A DNA stretch of 64,000 nucleotides from Thermoplasmata archaeon. GTDB lineage: Archaea > Thermoplasmatota > E2 > JACPAO01 > JAHFTW01. Numbering within the stretch: the stretch's first letter is position 1; each line of letters begins with the position of its first letter. Positions 24,380-32,400 of this stretch are shown here, one piece after another. The position numbers were made by a program, and so were the translations under genes. The notes beneath the pieces were generated by a model, which was not told the DNA's origin, did no database searches, and saw only the letters and a program-made list of their open reading frames with translations. The stretch lies in contig JAHFTW010000001.1 in the NCBI GenBank assembly GCA_023269235.1, positions 231,548-295,547 on the forward strand, written 5' to 3'.

Positions 24380-25291
24380 CTAGGCCCGCGCGCGGCGCCG
24401 CGCGAGGGCGGCCAGGCCGAGCGTCGCGACCGCGAAGAGCATCGGCGCGGGAAGCGGGCTGGACTTGGGCGCGGCGGTGCCGTCGGCGCCTAGGAGGACC
24501 GTGCCCGTGAGCGCGACCTCGGGGCCGTGCCGGGTGCGGTCCTGGCTCGCCGAGACAAGGAGGCGAAGCGGCACCGGCGTCGAGGACGCGGCGGCGCCGG
24601 AGATGGTCAGGAGGACAGGGACCGTCGCGGTGTCGGAGCCCGACCCGGGCATCCCCAGCGTGGACTCCCCGGGCAGTTGCACGACGATGCCCTTGAGAGG
24701 CGGGTCGGGGCCGAGGACGCTCACGGCGGTGGCGGCGTTGCCAAGGTTCCGCAGCCGCAGGACGAAGTGCGCCTGGGCGTGGTCGGTCGCGACGGTCTGG
24801 TTCACGAGCATGGCCTCGACTTTGCCGATGAAGTCGGTCTTGACCTGGCCCGTCGCCGTCGCGGAGGCTGCCAGCGCGCTCCCGGAGGCCGGGAGATCGA
24901 AGGTGAGCGTGATGACGTTGGTGCGCAGGCCGGGCACCTTCGGGTCGGCCTTGAGGGTGAAGACCAGGTCTTTCGTCCACGTCTGGGAGGCGGGGCCCGC
25001 GCAGGCGCTCGCCGGCACCTCTGTCGTGGACGGTCCTTCGAGCGTGAAGTCGGGCGGCAGCATGAGGCCCCCGAGGGTCAGGGGGTGGCTCGCGTCGGTC
25101 GGGCCCCAGAACTCCGAGCCACTGCACTGGAACGTCGCCGTCGTCGTCGCCTTGCTACCAGCGCCGCCGGGGAGGAGGAAATCCACGGGGTCGAACTGGA
25201 GCGGCGTCACCGTGAGCCCGGCGTCGGCCGCGGGGAGGAGGCCGACCAGAAGGCCGAGCGAAAGAAGGACGAGGCGGGCGCGTCGCATCAT
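24380..25291 (-). CDS. Secreted protein with SP/TM/Arg C-terminal tail
   Basis: A 303-aa protein with a signal peptide (about 1-24), a beta-rich extracellular region with two Cys (about 56 and 95) and a CARDB-like segment (about 160-250: AHFVLRLRNLGNAATAVSVLG). The tail is SSPLPAP, a hydrophobic helix and ARRRARA, closely matching the secreted protein on the other side of nadX. The two are similar in layout but share little obvious sequence outside the tail. It lies 37 bp upstream of nadX on the same strand, so the two may be co-transcribed. Function unknown. Confidence 0.7.
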   Translation of the reverse strand: MMRRARLVLLSLGLLVGLLPAADAGLTVTPLQFDPVDFLLPGGAGSKATTTATFQCSGSEFWGPTDASHPLTLGGLMLPPDFTLEGPSTTEVPASACAGPASQTWTKDLVFTLKADPKVPGLRTNVITLTFDLPASGSALAASATATGQVKTDFIGKVEAMLVNQTVATDHAQAHFVLRLRNLGNAATAVSVLGPDPPLKGIVVQLPGESTLGMPGSGSDTATVPVLLTISGAAASSTPVPLRLLVSASQDRTRHGPEVALTGTVLLGADGTAAPKSSPLPAPMLFAVATLGLAALARRRARA

Positions 25292-25346
25292 CCCACCAGC
25301 CGGCGAGCCCGTTCAAATCCCTTCTGGCGAGCTTGTTGGAGTCGCG

Positions 25347-26204
25347 GTGAGGCTCAAGAGCGGGGCGCGGCTGGCGACGGCCGTGCCCGGGACCGACTGG
25401 CTTGCCCTCTACCTGGAGGAGGACCTCGGCCCTGGCGACGCCACCGCGGCGTCCATCCCCCACGGCGTGAGGGGCAAGGCCCGCATGGTCGCCCGCGAGC
25501 GCCTTGTCGTCGCCGGCCTGCCGCACGCCGTCGAGCTGTTCCGCCGCCTCGGCGCGACCGCGAAACCGCTCCTGGCAGAGGGCAAATGGGCCGAGAAAGG
25601 CGCCATCCTCCTCGAGGTGTCCGGCCCCGCCGCCGCCATTCTCGCCGGCGAGCGCGTCACCCTCAATCTCACCAGCCGCATGAGCGGCATCGCCAGCCTG
25701 ACCCGGACATTGATGGAGGATCTCGCGCGCTCCGACTGCGGCGCCATCGTGGCTGCGACCCGCAAGACGACCCCGGGATTCCGCATCTTCGAGAAGGAGG
25801 CGGTCCGCATCGGCGGCGGCGACCCCCACCGCGCCGGCCTGTGGGACGCGGCGATGGTGAAGGACAACCACATCGCGGCCTGCGGCGGCGACGTCGCGGC
25901 CGCGGTCCAGCGCGTCAAGAAGGCGCACCCTAAGCTGACGATCACCTGCGAGGTCGAGTCGCTCCCCGACGCCCTCGCCGCCGCCGGCGCAGGAGCCGAC
26001 TGGCTCCTCATCGACAACCAGACTTCTCCTGTGGGCAAGGCGTGGGCGACGGCGGTGTGGGACAAGTTCCCCGGAGTCAAGATCGAGGCCTCGGGCGGCA
26101 TCACGCCCGAGACGGTCGCGGCCTACGGGTGGGCGGACCGCATCAGCCTCGGCTGGCTCACGCAGAAGGCGCCCGCCAAGGACATCGGGCTCGACTGGGA
26201 CTGA
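25347..26204 (+). CDS. nadC: Nicotinate-nucleotide pyrophosphorylase (carboxylating)
   Basis: From the GTG at 25347 (with GGAG 6-9 nt upstream) the product is 285 aa. It converts quinolinate and PRPP to nicotinate mononucleotide. Motifs: LEEDLGPGDAT, ERVTLNLTSRMSGIAS, ATRKTTPGFR, GGGDPHRAGLWDAAMVKDNH and EASGGITPETVAAYGWADRIS. It follows the secreted-protein gene divergently by about 55 bp and completes the NadX-NadA-NadC route within this cluster. Confidence 0.95.
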   Translation: MRLKSGARLATAVPGTDWLALYLEEDLGPGDATAASIPHGVRGKARMVARERLVVAGLPHAVELFRRLGATAKPLLAEGKWAEKGAILLEVSGPAAAILAGERVTLNLTSRMSGIASLTRTLMEDLARSDCGAIVAATRKTTPGFRIFEKEAVRIGGGDPHRAGLWDAAMVKDNHIAACGGDVAAAVQRVKKAHPKLTITCEVESLPDALAAAGAGADWLLIDNQTSPVGKAWATAVWDKFPGVKIEASGGITPETVAAYGWADRISLGWLTQKAPAKDIGLDWD

Positions 26205-26258
26205 GGAGACGAGAGAAGGAGGAGAGGAGAGAAGGAGGAAGGGGCGGAAAGAGGAAAC
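26205..26258 (+). other. Purine-only tract between nadC and the CoA-pathway gene
   Basis: About 50 nt of nearly pure G and A on the coding strand with several GGAGG cores. It could act as an extended ribosome-binding region for the gene starting at 26267; unlike the other purine tracts here it is not downstream of a minus-strand gene. Confidence 0.3.
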
Positions 26259-26266
26259 GTGACGAC

Positions 26267-27004
26267 GTGACGACCAACATCCCCGACGACCACCCACGCG
26301 CCGCCTCGCTTCGCACCCGCGAGGCGATGAAGGACGCCGTCGCCGCCGGCCTCGTCCACCCGACCGGCCTCATCGCGCACGGCCGCGGCGAGGCGTTCGA
26401 CTACCTTCTCGGCGAGCGCACGCCACCCGAGGCGAGGGAGGCCGTCGCGGAGGCCGCACGGCTTCTGCGCGCAGCCAAACAGCCCGTGCTCAGCCTGAAC
26501 GGCAACGTCGTCGCGCTCGCCGCGCGTCAGGCGGTCGCCGTGCAGAAGGCGTTCCCGCGGCTTGTCCTGGAGGTCAACCTGTTCCACCGCACGCCCGAAC
26601 GCGTTGAGGCCTTGGTGGCCGTCGTCGAGGCCGCCGGCGCCACGAAGGGCTCCGTCCTTGGGCGCGCGCCCGACTTCCGCATCCCCAACCTGTCGAGCGA
26701 CCGCGCGCTCTGCTCGAAGGCCGGCCTAGGGGGCTCCGACGTCGTCGTCGTCCCGCTGGAGGATGGCGATCGCTGCCAAGCCCTCGTCGCGATGGGGAAG
26801 ACCGTCATCGCCATTGACCTCAACCCGCTCTCCCGCACCGCCGTCGCCGCCCACGTCACTATCGTGGACGAATTGACGCGAGCCCTCCCAGCCCTCGCCG
26901 CCGCCCTCAAGACTTCGTCACCCGGGGCGGTCGGCGGCACTTACGACAACGCGGACGTGCTCCGCCGCGTCAAGGCCCGGATGGCCGCCGGGCTGGGCGC
27001 GTAA
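26267..27004 (+). CDS. 4-phosphopantoate--beta-alanine ligase (archaeal phosphopantothenate synthetase)
   Basis: The GTG at 26267 gives 245 aa. The sequence follows the archaeal family (PF02006) throughout: IPDDHPRAASLRTREAMKD, GLIAHGRGEAFDYLLGE, LSLNGNVVALAA, EVNLFHRTPERVEAL and VVVPLEDGDRCQALVAMGK with IAIDLNPLSRTA. It joins 4-phosphopantoate and beta-alanine using ATP in archaeal CoA synthesis, where the bacterial PanC order is reversed. The partner pantoate kinase is not visible. Probably co-transcribed with nadC. Confidence 0.93.
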   Translation: MTTNIPDDHPRAASLRTREAMKDAVAAGLVHPTGLIAHGRGEAFDYLLGERTPPEAREAVAEAARLLRAAKQPVLSLNGNVVALAARQAVAVQKAFPRLVLEVNLFHRTPERVEALVAVVEAAGATKGSVLGRAPDFRIPNLSSDRALCSKAGLGGSDVVVVPLEDGDRCQALVAMGKTVIAIDLNPLSRTAVAAHVTIVDELTRALPALAAALKTSSPGAVGGTYDNADVLRRVKARMAAGLGA

Positions 27005-27074
27005 GGCCGGTTTCCCTGCATCATTCAAGGATGGAACCGGAAGCATTTTGGTCAAGCATGGGGAGTCCGGTGCC

Positions 27075-29387
27075 ATGTCCACCGTGAGGACCGTCCTGCT
27101 CGTGGCGCTTCTGGCCCTGCCACTCGTCGCCGCCCAGACGAACCCGAACCCCCGCTCCCCCGACCTCAGCCCCGGGTCTGCCATCACCGCCTTCGACCTC
27201 GCGCGCAGCGCCACCTGGGTGGCCGCCGGGCGCGCCGACCCCGGCGGCGGCGTCGGCACCAGCGACCCCAACGCCAACGTCTGGAACGTGTGGAACGAGG
27301 CGGGAGACGCCGTGCGCACCGGGGCCGCCGACGCGAGCGCCAACTGCATCGCCCTCACCGACCCCGGCAACTGCAAGGCGGACGTCATCGCCATCGCACT
27401 CTCCGCCAGCGGCACCCGCATCGCCATCGCAGCCCAGGACAACGGAAAGCAGACGGGCCGCCTGCTCTTCGCCACCACCGATCAGGGCATCATCACGGCC
27501 TCGACGCAGTCCTTCAGCAACGAGGTGGTCACCAGCCTCGCCATGAGCCCGGACGGCTCTCGCATCGCGCTCGGCTCCAGCGTCCCCAACGGCGTCAACC
27601 CCGCCAAAGGAATGGTCCGCCTCTACTCGTGGAGCGCGGGCTCGGGCGCCAACCCGGGCAGCGTCGCGACCGTGTGGGCCACGGCCACCGACGAGGCCGT
27701 TACGCGCGTCGCCCTCGGCGAGTCCGGCACCTCCACGCAGGTCGCGGCCGCCGCGACCGGGCTGCACTATCGCTTCAAGACGAGCGGCGCCGCCGTGAAG
27801 AACGACCTCCCGGGCAATGCGGTCGCCGTCGCCTTCGCCGAGTCCAGCACCGACAAGTGGTCCGTCGTCGGCAGCTCGGACGGGACCCTCCAGATCTACT
27901 CGAAGGACTCCGAGGCGTCGCCGTTTGCCCCCGCGCTCGACTTGCGGCCCGACACCGCCGCCGAGCAGGCCGTCGCCATCGCCAAGGCGGGCAACTTCTT
28001 CCTTGCAGGCGACGCGGCGGGCAAGCTCCGCCTGTACCGCAACCCCAGCGTCACCGGCCTCGCCGCCGGCCCGGTCGTCACGACGCCCGCCCTCGCCGGA
28101 GCCGTCGCGGACATCGCGCTCTCCGCCGACGACCGCTACCTCGCCGTCGCCGCGGGCAAGACCGTCGCCCTCTACCGCTCCGGCCAGGAGCGGCTTGACC
28201 CCCTCTGGACCAGCACCCTCGCCAACACCGTCACCGCGGTCGGCATCAGCGAGGACGGCGGCGTCGTCGCGGCCGCCTCCGGGACCGGCGTCACCGTGTT
28301 CACCACGCTGCGCTCCGTCTCCGTCACCCCGCCGGCCGCGCCGCTCGTGCAACCGGGTAAGACCTCCAACGTGACCCTTCAGGTCGCCAACCTTGGCAAC
28401 CGGGAGGAGTCGCCCACGTTCGAGGGCAGCTTCCCGGCCGACTGGACCGGGTCCGTCTCCCCAGCGTTCCTCACCCTCTTGCCGGGGGCGACCGGCGCCG
28501 TCACCCTGCGCGTCACGCCGCCCGCCGCCCAGCCCGCTGGTGCAGCGCAGGCGCAGGTCATCACGCGCCTCGGCGGCATCCCGAGCACGACGAACGTGCC
28601 TCTCACGGTGGACCAGCAGCACCTCTGGACCCTCCTCACGGACGACGCGACCAACCAGGCCATCCAGCCCGGCGCCAGCGTGCGCTTCACCCTGGACCTC
28701 AAGAACCTCGGCAACGGCCAGGACACGACCCAGATCGTGGCCAGCGTGGACGACTCTTCCTGGACCGTGACCGTCCAGCCCGCATCCTTCACGCTCGCCG
28801 CGGGCGCCAGCGGGACCACGGTCCTGACGCTCACCGCGCCCGCCGGGGCCCACCAACTGGACAGCGCGCACGCCACGGTCCGCCTCAGCGCCGACAGCTC
28901 GGCGGCGCTTCGCCTCGGCGCCACCGTGGGCGGCCGCTTCGGCCTCTCCGTCGCCCCTCCCGCCGCGGTCCAGGTCCGGCCGGGCCAGTCCGAGGTCATC
29001 CAGCTCCAGGTCACCAACACCGGGAACACCGTGGACTCCTACACGGTCCAGGCGACCGGCCTGCCCGCAGGGTGGACACTGGCCTTCCCGGGCGACCTGG
29101 CCCGCATCGAGGTGCTCGGCTCCGGGGCATCCACGGGGTTCCCCGTCACTGTCTCCGTGCCGGCTGACGCTGGGGCGGGGACGCGCACGGTGACGTTCCA
29201 GATCACGTCGCTTGGCGACGCCAACCAGCGCGCCACCGTGCCGGTGTCCATCGTCGTCCTCGGGGCCGCCAACCCGTCCGGAAACGCGCCCACGACGTCG
29301 GAGGGCAAGGGTTCGCCGGGCCTGCCGCTCGTTCTCGTCTTGGCCGCGATCGGGGTCGCCGGCCTGCTCGCCACCAGAAAGAGATAG
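27075..29387 (+). CDS. Secreted beta-propeller/Ig-like protein with SP/TM/Lys-Arg tail
   Basis: The ATG at 27075 gives 770 aa with a signal peptide (about 1-20). Residues about 25-410 form WD40/YVTN-like blades (IALSASGTRIAIAAQD, LAMSPDGSRIALGSS, IALSADDRYLAVAAG). Residues about 415-735 hold three NEW3/CARDB-type Ig domains (VTLQVANLGNREESPTF, FTLDLKNLGNGQDTTQI, IQLQVTNTGNTVDSYTV). The tail is GKGSPGLP, a hydrophobic helix and TRKR, like two other proteins here. It is a surface protein, probably for binding; no catalytic motif is seen. An even larger NEW3 protein follows 79 bp downstream. Confidence 0.8.
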   Translation: MSTVRTVLLVALLALPLVAAQTNPNPRSPDLSPGSAITAFDLARSATWVAAGRADPGGGVGTSDPNANVWNVWNEAGDAVRTGAADASANCIALTDPGNCKADVIAIALSASGTRIAIAAQDNGKQTGRLLFATTDQGIITASTQSFSNEVVTSLAMSPDGSRIALGSSVPNGVNPAKGMVRLYSWSAGSGANPGSVATVWATATDEAVTRVALGESGTSTQVAAAATGLHYRFKTSGAAVKNDLPGNAVAVAFAESSTDKWSVVGSSDGTLQIYSKDSEASPFAPALDLRPDTAAEQAVAIAKAGNFFLAGDAAGKLRLYRNPSVTGLAAGPVVTTPALAGAVADIALSADDRYLAVAAGKTVALYRSGQERLDPLWTSTLANTVTAVGISEDGGVVAAASGTGVTVFTTLRSVSVTPPAAPLVQPGKTSNVTLQVANLGNREESPTFEGSFPADWTGSVSPAFLTLLPGATGAVTLRVTPPAAQPAGAAQAQVITRLGGIPSTTNVPLTVDQQHLWTLLTDDATNQAIQPGASVRFTLDLKNLGNGQDTTQIVASVDDSSWTVTVQPASFTLAAGASGTTVLTLTAPAGAHQLDSAHATVRLSADSSAALRLGATVGGRFGLSVAPPAAVQVRPGQSEVIQLQVTNTGNTVDSYTVQATGLPAGWTLAFPGDLARIEVLGSGASTGFPVTVSVPADAGAGTRTVTFQITSLGDANQRATVPVSIVVLGAANPSGNAPTTSEGKGSPGLPLVLVLAAIGVAGLLATRKR

Positions 29388-29466
29388 CAAAGCTGATAAG
29401 GATGGAAACGAAGCCCAGCGGCGCAAGCCAGGCTGGGCCATGCCCCGCCAGGCATCGAGGCAGGCA

Positions 29467-32400
29467 ATGTCCCGCACCCACAACGTCATCCACTTGGCCC
29501 TGGCGACCGTCCTCATCATCAGCGGCCTCGCCGGAGTCGTCGCCGACTCCGTCCCGGCCACCGCGACGCAGGAAACCGCCATCCGCGGGGCCATCGCGGC
29601 CTCCGGCGGCAACTCGGGACCCAACGGTGTGAATGCCATCCAGGCTCCCTGGCAGACGCGCAACGAGGTCAACACCCTCTATCTCCTGAGCGACAAGACG
29701 GCGGCCTACAACGTGGGTGGGTCCTGGACCAATCATCTCCTCAACGATCCTAGCCTCCTCGTCACGGACAACATTCCCACGGTCACCCCGAACACGCCCC
29801 CCGCGCCCCCGACGGTTGGGTTCCCCGCCGCGACCGACCAGGACTCTGTCTTCGCCCTCGGCCCCGCCGTGGCGGACACCGAGGTCTACTCGATGGGCGC
29901 CTCCCTGTCGCTTGCGTTCAACCAGCCCTGGGACGTGGACGTTCGCCTTGAGCTCAATGGTGTTACGGCAAAGACTACGGCCGGCAACGACGCCGTCACG
30001 CGCGTCTCCTTCTCCGCGACCGGGGTTGACGCGGTTGACCCCGTCATCCCTGGCTTTGGCTCCCCAATCGACCAGGTCCTTTCCTGCGCAGCCCTTTACG
30101 GAGGGGCCAGCATTTTCTCCGCCCCGGTGGCCATCAAGGCCGGCCAGAATGTCAGCATCCGGGTCCATGCCCTTCCCAGCCTGACCAACCAGCTCGACAC
30201 GTTGGACTTCCAGTATGGGGACGACTGCTCGCCCAGTACCGTCACGCTCATCGCCGACACGGCCCGCGTCAGTGGGTGGACGGAGGATCTTTCGGGCAAG
30301 GTCAGCGATGCCTTCCCAGTCCCTGCGGCGTCCTCCACGACGGACCGGACCATCCAGTTCCGCCTGGCCCACATCGAGAGCCTCGGCTCCAACGCCCTCG
30401 ACGTCAACACCCAACGCCACTTTATCCGGGTCGTTGGCCCGGACCAAAAGGTGTACTACGACAACTCGGGCGCGAGCGCCGGCAACCCAAACCTCATCGG
30501 CAGTCTGAACGTGGCCGCCGACCAGAAGTGGGGCGCCATCCAGGACGACCTTGCGCGCAGCGGCAATCTCGTCACTAGCACTAAGGGCCTTCGCGTCGTC
30601 GAGTACCGGTTCCTTTACCCCGCGACGCTGGCCCTCCAGGGCGTCTACACCATTGAGGTCGGCGCCCTCGGCGAGTCGTGGAAGGTCGCCCACAAGATCA
30701 CCATTGGCGGCGTCGGCGCCGCGCTCACGCTCTCGCCTCTTGAGCAGAGCCCCACAAAGGAGATTCTCATCGGCCAGCGCACCACGTTCCGCGTCACCGC
30801 CACCAACCAGGGCGGCGGCCGCGACACGCTGGCCATCATCGCCTCCCCCGCGTCGGTCCCGATTGGCTGGTCCACCACCGTCAGTCCCGCAAGCCTCGCC
30901 CTTGACCCCGGCGCCAGCAATGAAGCGCTCGTCACCATCACGCCCCCCGCGAGCGGCGCCAACGGCGAGACGAACGTCGTCAAGGTCGTCGCCACATCGC
31001 TCACGAACGGCGTCTCGAGCGCCGCCCTGAACCTCACCGTGAAACTGACGAACGTCCGGGTTGATGGCGTCCGCGTCCTCACCGACACCTCCACGGCGCG
31101 CGTCGCCCCCGGAGGCACCCGCAACTTCCCCTTCGTCGTCGAGAACTCGGGCAACGCCCGGGCGCGCTTCGTCACGGGCCTCAGCGGCGTCCCCCTCGGA
31201 TGGACTGCCTCCACGACGCCCGCAAGCTTCGAGCTTGACGGCAAGAGCCAGGCCGCGGCGGTCATGACCCTCACGGCCCCCGCCGACGCGGTGCGCGGCC
31301 AGACCTTCTCGGTCTTCATCCGCGCCTCGGGCCTCGACAACGCGGCGGTGCTCGCGACGAAGAGCGTCCCCGTCGAGGTGTTCCTCGCGGACAAGTTCAG
31401 CTTCCTCCTCTTCGACGGCGTCAACGCCGACGGCACCGTGAAGACCCGGGCGACCACGAGCGTGGATGCGCCCCAAGTCCATTCCCTGCGCGATGAGGGG
31501 CCGGACGCCATTGTCGGCCCCAAGATCTTCAACGGCGTCGTCGTTCCGGACCAGTCTCCAGTCGGCACCGCAGGAACGTTGTGGGATGACCGCGCGGGTG
31601 AGGACGGCGACAAGGACTACGACCAGTCCACCTTGTTCCGCCTCATGCTCGTCAACGACGGCGACCGTGCAGACACCATCCGCCTACTGCCCAAGCTGAT
31701 CACGGACGGCGACGCCAAAGCCACGGCGCTTGCCAGCCCAGCCCAGAAAATCGCGCTTGGTTACCAGGACCTCACGGGCTGCGAAGAGGCCGACACCAGC
31801 AACAACAACGGCGACACCCACAACGACGGCTGGCGCTTCCGTTTGTTCGACCCGACCAACACCACTCAGACGCCCCTGCCAGGCCGCGGAAGGGCGACAG
31901 TTCAGACCTACGATGCGGTGGCCGCATTCACCCGTCTTGTCCCGGTCCCTGCCCACTCCACCCGGTACGTCTACGTCGAGATGGGCACGTACGATGGTGA
32001 CCCCGATTCGGGCTCGTCCGACCCCTGCGCTACGACCGCGACAAACCGGATTCAGGGCGGCGGGTCGGGCGCTCGGGCCGGCGATGCAGCCCCAGGCCAC
32101 GCGGTCGCCATCGAGGCCATCAGCCAGAATGACCCCAGCCAGCGCGGGACCCACGTCCTCAACGCGAAGGTGCTTGGCGCGGGCCCAGCAAGTTCGATCT
32201 CTGCCGGAACGGCTGGCACCCCCTCCACGCGCATCAGCAGCCAACGCTACAGCGACCAGCTGAACGGCGTCTCCATCCAGGCCGACGCCAACCAGCCGAC
32301 GACGGCCATCGTGCAGTCCACGGGCACCCTGGCCCAGCGCACGGCGAGCTACGCGCTGCGCGCCGTGAACACGGGCGACGAGATGGACACTCTCCGCATC

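Noticed and set aside
27021-29675. Long antisense open frames over the two surface-protein genes and over many other genes
   Set aside because: In GC-rich DNA with strong third-position bias the opposite strand stays open. These frames lack family motifs, are rich in Arg/Gly/Ala or Asp/Val, and overlap clear genes.
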